Shown: piece after piece, positions 6,918 through 13,313 of the stretch
Position numbering within the stretch: the first letter of the stretch is position 1
How the letters are laid out: every line of letters starts with the position of its first letter
Assembly (NCBI GenBank): GCA_903915565.1
Contig: CAIWTG010000227.1
Span: 1-17,923 of the forward strand
DNA from: an uncultured Chloroflexota bacterium
GTDB taxonomy: Bacteria; Chloroflexota; Dehalococcoidia; Dehalococcoidales; RBG-16-60-22
Direction: 5' to 3'
DNA: 17,923 bases
The notes under the pieces: generated by a model
The model's input: the letters and a program-made list of their open reading frames with translations, nothing else
Told to the model about the DNA's origin: nothing
The model's database searches: none
Position numbers and translations under genes: made by a program

Positions 6918-8009
6918 ATGAAAGCTGCTATTTTATATGAAGTAAATAAGCCCCTCGTCGTTGAAGACGGGGTGACTGTAGATTCCCCCGGCAAAGGTGA
7001 GGTTAAGGTTAAAGTTGCCTTCACAGCGGTCTGCCACAGCGACCTGCATTTCTTTACGGGAGACATTCCTTCGCCGCTACCCGGATTGGCTGGCCACGAG
7101 ACCGCCGGCTACGTTGACGAAATCGGGGAGGGCGTCACCAAGGTTAAAAAAGGCGACACTGTTATTATCGGCACCGTTACTTCCGGCTGCGGCCAGTGCT
7201 ATTACTGTAAAATTGGCAAGCCCCATTACTGTGTAGAACGCATCGCTTTTGGCCGTCCCAAGCACAAGAACGCCAAAGGACAGCCTCTGACGCTGATGGC
7301 AGGACCCGTCGGCGGCTTTGCCGAATATACCACCGTGCCGCAGGAGCTGGTTACCCCCATCCCCAAAAATATGCCGCTGGATAAAGCCTGTTTACTGGCT
7401 TGCGGCGTGACGTCCGGCTTTGGTGCAGTAGTGAACCGCGCCAGGGTCCCTGCCATGAGCAGCGTTGTCGTCGTTGGGACGGGTGGTGTGGGGCTTAACT
7501 CTATCCAGGGGGCGGTTTTTTCCGGCGCTTATCCCGTTATTGCGGTGGACGTGCTGGACAGCAAGCTGAAAACTGCTAAAGAATTCGGCGCGACGCATAC
7601 GGTGAATCTTAAGAAAGAAAAAGACCCCGTAAAAGCTGTGCAGGATATGACCAATGGTAGAGGGGCGGACTACGTTTTTGTAACCGTGGGTAGCGTTGAC
7701 GCTATCCGTACCGGCTTTTCAATGAGTGGCGTGATGGGTATGACCGTCGTTATCGGTTTGGCGCAGGGCAACCTGAAAGATTTTACTCCCCTGGAGTTTA
7801 TCTTTAACGAGAAGACCCTTACGGGCGCTGGCGGCGGCTCTATCCGCTCCAGCATTGATATTCCGTTCCTCGCATCGCTTTACCAGGCTGGCAGACTTAA
7901 ACTGGACGAGCTTATCACCGCTTATTATCCGCTGGAACGTATTAATGAGGCTGTTGATTCGCTGAAAAAAGGCGAAGCGCTGCGAAATATAATCACTTTT
8001 GAAAAATAG
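6918..8009 (+). CDS. Zinc-dependent alcohol dehydrogenase (MDR family), copy 2
   Basis: A 363-residue paralog of the preceding gene, homologous along the whole length. Catalytic zinc ligands C39, H60/E61 and C162, structural zinc ligands C91, C94, C97 and C105, and the glycine motif GTGGVG (187-192) with D211 are all intact, so it should be an active NAD-dependent enzyme. The ATG at 6918 is preceded by AAAGGG (6905-6910) and aligns with the start of copy 1. A longer reading frame opening at 6789 would overlap copy 1 and lacks support. The two copies differ around the substrate pocket, for example DIHDWKGEMPGPTG in copy 1 and DLHFFTGDIPSPLPG in copy 2, which suggests different substrates or subunits of a hetero-oligomer. 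No clear terminator follows before the convergent gene at 8078. Confidence 0.92.
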   Translation: MKAAILYEVNKPLVVEDGVTVDSPGKGEVKVKVAFTAVCHSDLHFFTGDIPSPLPGLAGHETAGYVDEIGEGVTKVKKGDTVIIGTVTSGCGQCYYCKIGKPHYCVERIAFGRPKHKNAKGQPLTLMAGPVGGFAEYTTVPQELVTPIPKNMPLDKACLLACGVTSGFGAVVNRARVPAMSSVVVVGTGGVGLNSIQGAVFSGAYPVIAVDVLDSKLKTAKEFGATHTVNLKKEKDPVKAVQDMTNGRGADYVFVTVGSVDAIRTGFSMSGVMGMTVVIGLAQGNLKDFTPLEFIFNEKTLTGAGGGSIRSSIDIPFLASLYQAGRLKLDELITAYYPLERINEAVDSLKKGEALRNIITFEK

Positions 8010-8077
8010 ATAGGCATTCAGGCCAAAGCCGGGAACTAGTGGTGGGGAAGGGTAAGTAATGAGAGTTCTTGGCGACG

Positions 8078-8461
8078 CTAGCGCATTTTATTAATTAGTT
8101 TTAACGAGCTGACGGTTTTCAGATAGTCGTTTTTGGTGTCGTAGCTCACGCTGTCATCGGCATGCTGTGTGTCTCTGGTAAAACAACTGATTGTCTTCTT
8201 TTTTCTACTGGATAGTGCTTTAGCCTTGGCCGCTTCAACCCAGATTTTTCGCGTCGCTACCCAGAAATAGCCCGCCTCTTCTTTGTGTACCCAGCCGAAG
8301 ACGCCCATTTCGCCTTGAACGGCAGACTTAAATTTATTTAGGCTGTAAGTGCGTTCATTCGCTTTACAGTAGTGGCAACCGATATCTTTGGCAAGTTGCT
8401 TTACAAAGTCCTCGTCATGTTCATCGAATATAACTTTTTTCATGGGTATTTTTACTATCAT
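8078..8461 (-). CDS. Small CxxC protein of unknown function
   Basis: I do not recognise this 127-residue protein. The start is well supported: the minus strand has GGAGGA seven bases before the ATG at 8461. An acidic N-terminal segment (FDEHDEDF) is followed by one C29-x2-C32 pair, a Trp/Gly-containing central part (GVFGWVHKEEAGYFWVATRK, 53-72), an Ala/Lys-rich helix, and a polar C-terminus. A single CxxC could bind metal as a dimer or act in thiol chemistry. It has no membrane helix or signal peptide. It lies 83 nt downstream of the two-ribbon zinc protein on the same strand, with a large hairpin in the gap, and may share its transcript. It is the least certain of the full-length genes, but frame length plus RBS make it likely real. 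Confidence 0.65.
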   Translation of the reverse strand: MIVKIPMKKVIFDEHDEDFVKQLAKDIGCHYCKANERTYSLNKFKSAVQGEMGVFGWVHKEEAGYFWVATRKIWVEAAKAKALSSRKKKTISCFTRDTQHADDSVSYDTKNDYLKTVSSLKLINKMR

Positions 8462-8490
8462 TAACGATTCCTCCGCGATGAACGTTGCTT

Positions 8491-8536
8491 GGCTGGAGAT
8501 TTACATGGGCCGAGGATATCCCCAGCCCATGTAAAT
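8491..8536 (-). repeat. 12-bp inverted repeat between two minus-strand genes
   Basis: A perfect 12-bp inverted repeat, ATTTACATGGGC (8499-8510) and GCCCATGTAAAT (8525-8536) with a 14-nt loop, lies between the two-ribbon zinc protein and the CxxC protein. In the minus-strand RNA a competing stem also exists: GGCUGGGGA (8527-8519) with UCUCCAGCC (8499-8491), nine pairs with one G-U. There is no U-tract, so it is not a classical terminator. An mRNA-processing or stability element, a regulatory RNA switch or a protein operator are all possible. Confidence 0.6.
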
Positions 8537-8544
8537 GCTGCAGA

Positions 8545-8886
8545 TTAGTATCTGGTTCTTACTTTACGGTAACAGTCGCTGCAATATACCGGTCGGCCCT
8601 GTCGGGGCTCAAACGGTACTGAAGTTTCCTTGCCGCAATCAGAACACACTGCCGGGAACATCTGACGGGGAGCAGAACTATAGCTTCTGTTGGAAAAACC
8701 GCCATTGCTGTAGCTGTTGCCGCTTCCGCTTCCGCCGCGTTCCGCTTTCCTTGCCTGACGGCATTCGGGACAGCGTTTTGGCTCGTTGGTGTAGCCTCTC
8801 GATTGGAACTGTTCCTGCTCCTCGGCAGTGAAAGTAAAACTAGCATTGCAGTCGGAACAGGTGAGGGTTTTGTCTGTAAAACTCAT
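8545..8886 (-). CDS. Double zinc-ribbon protein with Gly/Ser linker
   Basis: A 113-residue protein with two four-cysteine zinc sites: C10/C13 with C39/C42 in the N-terminal ribbon (a TLTCSDC ... NEPKRCPECRQARK pattern recurrent in small bacterial zinc-ribbon proteins), and C81/C84 with C102/C105 in the C-terminal ribbon. They are joined by a flexible Gly/Ser/Asn-rich linker (51-74), and both ends are basic. This resembles small nucleic-acid-binding proteins; RNA or DNA binding is inferred, not shown. The ATG has a strong Shine-Dalgarno (GGAGG) seven bases upstream. The predicted leader is about 105 nt and can fold a stem covering the start codon, which hints at translational control. Its neighbours are the CxxC protein downstream and the bicupin upstream. 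Confidence 0.85.
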   Translation of the reverse strand: MSFTDKTLTCSDCNASFTFTAEEQEQFQSRGYTNEPKRCPECRQARKAERGGSGSGNSYSNGGFSNRSYSSAPRQMFPAVCSDCGKETSVPFEPRQGRPVYCSDCYRKVRTRY

Positions 8887-8934
8887 TGGATGGCCTCCTC
8901 TCTTAATATTTAGTTAGAGCTAAGGTCATCCAAT
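8885..8934 (-). promoter_or_regulatory. Start-codon-covering hairpin in the zinc-ribbon mRNA leader
   Basis: On the minus-strand transcript AUUGGAUGACC (8934-8924) can pair with GGCCAUCCAAU (8895-8885): eight consecutive pairs, one A-C mismatch, then two G-C pairs. The downstream arm includes the last bases of the Shine-Dalgarno region and the first two bases of the AUG at 8886, so folding would block initiation. The core of the Shine-Dalgarno lies in the 28-nt loop. Confidence 0.45.
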
Positions 8935-8992
8935 ACTTGATATCAATCTGAGGCGACTTTATGAAGTTTGTATAAACCTAAACTGGAACTAT

Positions 8993-9027
8993 ACATATAG
9001 TATATGTCAAATATAGCAATTATGCAA
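8993..9027 (-). promoter_or_regulatory. Promoter with overlapping palindromic operator, zinc-ribbon gene
   Basis: On the minus strand TTGCAT (9027-9022) and TATACT (9004-8999) are 17 nt apart. The -10 box lies inside a perfect palindrome, ACATATA-n-TATATGT (8993-9007), a natural place for a dimeric repressor. A second 10-bp palindrome TTGATATCAA occurs downstream in the leader (8937-8946). AT-rich palindromes can arise by chance, so repressor binding is a hypothesis. Confidence 0.45.
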
Positions 9028-9052
9028 ATTGTTAACTTCGTATTAACGCCAT

Positions 9053-10063
9053 TTATTTCCCGCCCCGCCATTTTGTGACGCCCAGCCCCACCGGATACGA
9101 TATCATAAAGAATATCTGTTTTTTAATGTTACGGATAACCATCGGGCCGGCTTTTACGTCCGGCGGTATGTATGCCCCAAAGGCTTTATTGATGATGTGT
9201 TTTTCCCCGCCAATCCATAGTTCAACCTCCGCGCAGAGGTCGGTAATGCTGTCATAGTTCATCGCCTGAAAGATGATTGACGTACCGTGCGATACAGTAC
9301 GTTCTTTCATCATCTTGTAGCCGGCTTTGCTTTTATCTCCAGGCAATAGCCAAAGCGTCTCGCAGCCGAATTCGCACACCGGTACTACGGTATCGTCCAC
9401 CAGCGCCATGGGCTTGACGTATTTGGGGTCGTAAGGGAGCATGTAACATCGGCGTGCCTGCCCTGGTTTCGTCCCGTACACAAAGTATTTGGTGTTTTTC
9501 AGTTCATCAATTGGTTTTTCCTTGGGCATCTCGAACGTTTTCATGTCATGGATGTCTTCTTCAGCTTCATGTTCGCGGGTATAGAAGCCGGGGCCGGAAA
9601 CCCAATGGCAAACCGGTGCGCTGGCGGCTTTACCGCCCCTCCCCATCGTGGGCATGTGCCGCATCCCGGTTGGGATATACGCCACCCAGCTGCTGTTCAG
9701 CGGAATTAGCTCATCATCCATTATCATCCCCATGGGGTTGAAGTCTTCCGGGTGCTCCGGGTCGGTTCCCCACCAAGATAGCAATTCGGGGAAATTGTGC
9801 GCGTGGGGGAACATCGGTTTATCGTTAGTGGGCAGCTTCATCTGCTCCTCGCGGGTTATTATGCCGGGATAACTAGAGGGCCATATCCAGGTCGCCTCGC
9901 CGTAGTAAGAGCCTTGGATGACCTCACTGTCTAGCCAGAGCGTATGCTCCATGGCAATGCGTTTGCCGTTGGCATGCAGCTTATCAACCTCTTGCCAGTT
10001 TGGTCCCGGCAGCATGTCCCTTTTTTGTAGCGTTGTGCAGATGTATTTGTCGTACTGGCCCAT
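9053..10063 (-). CDS. Bicupin-like protein of unknown substrate
   Basis: A 336-residue protein that appears to hold two cupin barrels. The N-terminal one has a full metal site: H87-x-H89-x3-E93 (PHAHNFPELLSWWG) and H136 in the second cupin motif (PTGMRHMP). The C-terminal half shows the matching strand pattern ending in GAYIPPDVKAGP (296-307), where the metal histidine of a second motif is replaced, so this barrel probably binds no metal. Related duplicated cupins include dioxygenases, decarboxylases and isomerases, but an anaerobe makes a dioxygenase less likely. There is no signal peptide or membrane helix. The start has AAAGGAGA five bases before the ATG. The gene lies 116 nt downstream of the flavin oxidoreductase and has its own -10 box, so it may be both cotranscribed and separately controlled. 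Substrate unknown. Confidence 0.8.
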   Translation of the reverse strand: MGQYDKYICTTLQKRDMLPGPNWQEVDKLHANGKRIAMEHTLWLDSEVIQGSYYGEATWIWPSSYPGIITREEQMKLPTNDKPMFPHAHNFPELLSWWGTDPEHPEDFNPMGMIMDDELIPLNSSWVAYIPTGMRHMPTMGRGGKAASAPVCHWVSGPGFYTREHEAEEDIHDMKTFEMPKEKPIDELKNTKYFVYGTKPGQARRCYMLPYDPKYVKPMALVDDTVVPVCEFGCETLWLLPGDKSKAGYKMMKERTVSHGTSIIFQAMNYDSITDLCAEVELWIGGEKHIINKAFGAYIPPDVKAGPMVIRNIKKQIFFMISYPVGLGVTKWRGGK

Positions 10064-10102
10064 AATAGTCTCCTTTGTTAGTGTAACTTTTAGACTATTA
10101 TA
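10062..10102 (-). promoter_or_regulatory. -10 box and 10-bp inverted repeat at the bicupin start
   Basis: The minus strand has a perfect TATAAT (10102-10097) with only a weak -35 (TTCCAA, 17 nt upstream). A perfect 10-bp inverted repeat, ATAATAGTCT (10062-10071) and AGACTATTAT (10092-10101), links this -10 box to the Shine-Dalgarno and start codon. In read-through mRNA from the upstream genes it would form a hairpin over the AUG. In mRNA started at this promoter the upstream arm would be missing, leaving the start free. Confidence 0.5.
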
Positions 10103-10179
10103 GCATCAGCGTTTGGAATTTGGAATTAGAGCTGCCTGCTCAATGTTATTTTGCTAGTCTTGAAGGACAAACTGCCGCT

Positions 10180-12252
10180 TTATATCTGATACCCCACCTT
10201 CGCCCCCGCGGCGATGGCATCCACCATCAAGTCAGGTTCGGGTTTGACGCAGCTGCCGATGGTGTAGACTTCGGCGACCTTGCCCTTTAGACGGTCGGCC
10301 ATATCCAGGTTCTGTTTAATGAACAAAGAGGGCATGATGGTATCCGCCTCAATGGTAATCCTTTTACCCTCTTTAGTCGTAATGACGAGCCCCTTTTCGT
10401 TGACCTCTTCATACTTAGCCCCGCCGTAAAGAACAACGCCTTTTTGTTGGAACCAGGGGAAGAGGCGCATCTGGTCGTCCACGGTCATGCCTTCGGCAAA
10501 TTTATCGCCGGTATGCACGATGGTCACTTTTTTCCCGCGCTTGACGAGCCACTCGCCGATTTCACAACCGTGGTGCTCGCCGCCCATGATGACGACTCGC
10601 TTTCCAATGGGCAGCCAAAAACGGCTGCCGAAACTGGCTAACTTTGGCCCGACGGTAATCAGTAATTTATCCAGCGTGGTTAAGTCTAAAACATTAGAAC
10701 GCCTGATGCCCGGGACGTCGGGAAAAACAACCGTGCCGCCCAATCCCAGCACCACCACATCCGGTTTTTCTTTTTCGATGAATTCCACCGTAACTTCTTT
10801 GCCTGTTTTTATCGCGACGCCTGCCTTCTTTAACTGGCGTTTAAGGTAAGCCATCAGGTTTAGCAAACAGTCCGTTTCCAGGTCTTTTATCAGGGCGGCT
10901 ATCGGCACCAGCCCGCCGAGCTTAGAGCTTTTTTCATAAAGGGTTACCTTATGCCCCCGCTGCGCCGCCACCACCGCCGCCTGCATACCGGCCAATCCGC
11001 CGCCCACCACCATGATATTCTTCTTTTTGGCCGCCGGTTTGATAACATAGTCCCGCTCGTGACCTAAAATGGGGTTAACCCGGCATTCAATATATTGGTT
11101 CCTGTTGCGCACATCCATACAGTGCAGGCACCCGGAGCAGGGGATAATATCCTCCAGGTTGCCGGCAATAACTTTATTGGGTAAGTCATGGTCGGCGAGC
11201 AAACGTCTGACCATGGGGATAAAGTCCATCTTCCCTTCGCGCAGGAATTTCTCGCCCATCTCGGGGTTGAGACGGCCAGCGGCGAAAACCGGCACGTTGA
11301 CGACCTTTTTAACTGCTACAGACAATGGCCAGGTGGCACCGTGTCCCTTCTGACTCCAATCTAAGTCGCCGCAGGTAGTGCGCAGCCATTTGGGTTCTTC
11401 GGGATATAGCAATCTATCGGGCTGCAGCAGTCCTTCGCGGTGGCCGTAGATATGCGCCCGGCACTGGATGGCATCCGCCCCGGCTTGCTCTAATATTTTT
11501 GCCAACTGGACGCCTTCCTCCAACGTCGTCGCTAAAGGATGGTTGTATTCTCTAATGTTGATGAGAATCATTACCGTAAAATCAGGTCCACAACGCCGTT
11601 TGGTTTCCTTGATAATTTCCGCCATATAACGGGCGCGGTTTTCCAGGCTTTGCGGTCCGTACTCATCTTCACGTCTATTCCAGATGCGCGATAGGAAGGT
11701 ATTTATCTGGTGACAAGTCCCCCCGTTAATTTCACAACCGTCGAAGCCGGCTTTATAAGCGCGTTCGGCGGCGCTGGCCCAGACGTTGACCATTTCTTTC
11801 ACTTCGGCATGAGTCATCGCTCTGGGAATGGCAAAATCAGGTCCCGGCAACTCCTCTTTCGTTAACGCAGAGGCGGCTTTGGTATCGCGCTTGGGTAATA
11901 GTCCCGTGGGATTCCAGGGTCCAGCGTGCTGGAATTGAATCATTATCGGACAGCCCTGCGCGTGGACGGCCTTAGCGAGTTTGGCGTAGCTGGGAATATA
12001 CTTATCATCGCTCAAGCGGAATTGAGCGTCACCGTGCTGGCATGCCAGGGGAAACTCGACCCCGCAGGATTCAACGACTAACAGACCGATGCCGCCCTTG
12101 GCTAAGGCTTCATAATATGCTATGGCTCTATCGCCTACAAAACCGTCCCGTTCTATAAATGAAGACCCGTTGGCGGTTTTAATAAAACGGTTTTTTGTCT
12201 TTATTTTCCCGATTTGTCCCGGCTCTAGTAACTTAGCAAATTTTCCACTCAC
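10180..12252 (-). CDS. Old-yellow-enzyme-type FMN/4Fe-4S/FAD oxidoreductase
   Basis: A 690-residue enzyme with the trimethylamine dehydrogenase / 2,4-dienoyl-CoA reductase layout. Residues 1-370 form an FMN TIM barrel (QFQHAG at 106-111, AAGRLNPEM at 324-332). A 4Fe-4S site follows with C372-x2-C375-x2-C378-x11-C390. Residues 410-690 form an FAD/NAD(P) module with GGGLAG (417-422) and a second dinucleotide fold at about 552-580. The family passes electrons between NAD(P)H, FAD, the cluster and FMN to reduce enoyl compounds, or to oxidise amines. The usual active-site H-G-A-H-G-Y region reads NGGTCH here (176-181), and the FMN-phosphate GR motif reads VR (348-349), so the substrate is probably unusual. 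The GTG start follows GGAGGA by about seven bases. It lies 39 nt after the second dehydrogenase and probably ends their operon. Confidence 0.9.
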   Translation of the reverse strand: MSGKFAKLLEPGQIGKIKTKNRFIKTANGSSFIERDGFVGDRAIAYYEALAKGGIGLLVVESCGVEFPLACQHGDAQFRLSDDKYIPSYAKLAKAVHAQGCPIMIQFQHAGPWNPTGLLPKRDTKAASALTKEELPGPDFAIPRAMTHAEVKEMVNVWASAAERAYKAGFDGCEINGGTCHQINTFLSRIWNRREDEYGPQSLENRARYMAEIIKETKRRCGPDFTVMILINIREYNHPLATTLEEGVQLAKILEQAGADAIQCRAHIYGHREGLLQPDRLLYPEEPKWLRTTCGDLDWSQKGHGATWPLSVAVKKVVNVPVFAAGRLNPEMGEKFLREGKMDFIPMVRRLLADHDLPNKVIAGNLEDIIPCSGCLHCMDVRNRNQYIECRVNPILGHERDYVIKPAAKKKNIMVVGGGLAGMQAAVVAAQRGHKVTLYEKSSKLGGLVPIAALIKDLETDCLLNLMAYLKRQLKKAGVAIKTGKEVTVEFIEKEKPDVVVLGLGGTVVFPDVPGIRRSNVLDLTTLDKLLITVGPKLASFGSRFWLPIGKRVVIMGGEHHGCEIGEWLVKRGKKVTIVHTGDKFAEGMTVDDQMRLFPWFQQKGVVLYGGAKYEEVNEKGLVITTKEGKRITIEADTIMPSLFIKQNLDMADRLKGKVAEVYTIGSCVKPEPDLMVDAIAAGAKVGYQI

Positions 12253-12291
12253 AATACTTCCTCCGATATTTTATTAATGAATTGTTATCTC

Positions 12292-13233
12292 TTAATGAGC
12301 ATTAAGGAAGATGTCAACCTGTCGCATCGCATTTTTAAGTATTTTGATGGTATTATCCAGATACGAGTTTTCATCCGACGTTAATTTTAGTATTTTTATC
12401 TCGGTAATACCGCCGTTCCCCAAAACGACCGGGACGCCCATACTGATATTGCGTTGTCCGTATTCTCCATCAAGCACCGCCGAACACGAAAAAGTCTCTC
12501 GTTTATCATTGATAATCGACTCGACGACTTTTTTTATGCCCGCAGCGGTAGTAACGCCGGTCGTCCGTCCGGTTTTAAGCTCTTCATAACGCAGCAGGAT
12601 TTCAGGTATCAAAGAGCGTATTTTCTGCTGTGTAGCGCTGTCGATATCTACTTTTTTGCCTTTGATTCTGACAGAACTGAAGAGCAATACCTCGCTTTCG
12701 CCATGCTCGCCTAGGACGATGCCTTCAACATCGCTGGCTTTGCAGCCGAAGGCTTGAGCGACCATCATACGGAAGCGTATGGAATCGTTGACGGAATAGC
12801 CGATAACTTTACGACGGTCGAAACCGGTTAATCGGTACACGGCATAATTAAGGGGGTCGACGGGGTTAGTGGCGGTGATGACCACGGCATTGGGGCATGA
12901 ATTTTTTATCTCCTTAGCGATGTCGCAGATAATCGGCAGGTTCTTGGGAAGGACATCCATACGGGAAAGCATCAAGCCAGTGGCCGCTCCGGCGGCGATA
13001 ATGACGATATCGGAACCCCGGATAGCGTCATATCCTCCGGCGTGTACAATCACGCCGTTATCTACGGCAGCTGTGCCGACATCCATAGCCAAATGGGTCG
13101 CGATATTGGCTCTCAAAGGGTCAACGACGATAATTTCATCACCCAGCCCATTTAGCGCCAATACCGACGTTATATTGGAACCCACGTAGCCAGCCGCCCC
13201 TATTACACTTATCTTTATTGGTTTTTTACCCAC
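12292..13233 (-). CDS. Lactate/malate dehydrogenase family protein, copy B
   Basis: A 313-residue NAD-dependent 2-hydroxyacid dehydrogenase of the LDH/MDH fold. It has the Rossmann glycine motif GAAGYVG (12-18) and D38 for NAD ribose. The catalytic set is complete: R91 (LDH R109), N123, D150 and R153 (LDH D168/R171), and the active-site H177 in GEHGE, which is GEHGD in most relatives. The loop that decides substrate (GAATGLMLSR, 82-91) has threonine (T85) where lactate dehydrogenases have Gln and malate dehydrogenases Arg, so neither substrate is a safe call. I chose the GTG at 13233 because it aligns with the paralog start and lies about 15 nt below a likely transcription start (TATAAT at 13260-13255). 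The longer frame from a TTG at 13302 has no Shine-Dalgarno. Its paralog lies 80 nt upstream and the flavin oxidoreductase 39 nt downstream. Confidence 0.88.
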   Translation of the reverse strand: MGKKPIKISVIGAAGYVGSNITSVLALNGLGDEIIVVDPLRANIATHLAMDVGTAAVDNGVIVHAGGYDAIRGSDIVIIAAGAATGLMLSRMDVLPKNLPIICDIAKEIKNSCPNAVVITATNPVDPLNYAVYRLTGFDRRKVIGYSVNDSIRFRMMVAQAFGCKASDVEGIVLGEHGESEVLLFSSVRIKGKKVDIDSATQQKIRSLIPEILLRYEELKTGRTTGVTTAAGIKKVVESIINDKRETFSCSAVLDGEYGQRNISMGVPVVLGNGGITEIKILKLTSDENSYLDNTIKILKNAMRQVDIFLNAH

Positions 13234-13254
13234 AATTAATACCAGCTTGATGAT

Positions 13255-13260
13255 ATTATA
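13255..13260 (-). promoter_or_regulatory. Possible internal promoter before dehydrogenase copy B
   Basis: A perfect TATAAT on the minus strand (13260-13255) lies in the 80-nt gap between the two dehydrogenase genes. The -35 region 17 nt upstream (TTATAT) is poor. A small inverted repeat ACAAT-TAT-ATTGT lies just upstream. It could let copy B and the flavin oxidoreductase be expressed without copy A. Confidence 0.35.
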
Positions 13261-13313
13261 GCCACAATTATATTGTAATATAAAGGAATGAGTATTTACC
13301 AAAAGGTAATTAC

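Noticed and set aside
6227..7066. Minus-strand 279-codon frame across both alcohol dehydrogenase genes
   Set aside because: It lies antisense to two genes with complete catalytic motifs and has no recognisable domain.
8491..8536. Pseudoknot formed by both stems at once
   Set aside because: The connecting loops would be zero bases long, which cannot span either stem; the folds are better seen as alternatives.
10103..10179. Intrinsic terminator after the flavin oxidoreductase
   Set aside because: Only a 4-bp stem (GAGC/GCTC) without a U-tract is present, so read-through into the bicupin gene remains likely.
13234..13302. TTG start at 13302 for dehydrogenase copy B
   Set aside because: No Shine-Dalgarno, extra residues unlike the paralog, and a TATAAT lies inside the extension; the GTG at 13233 fits better.
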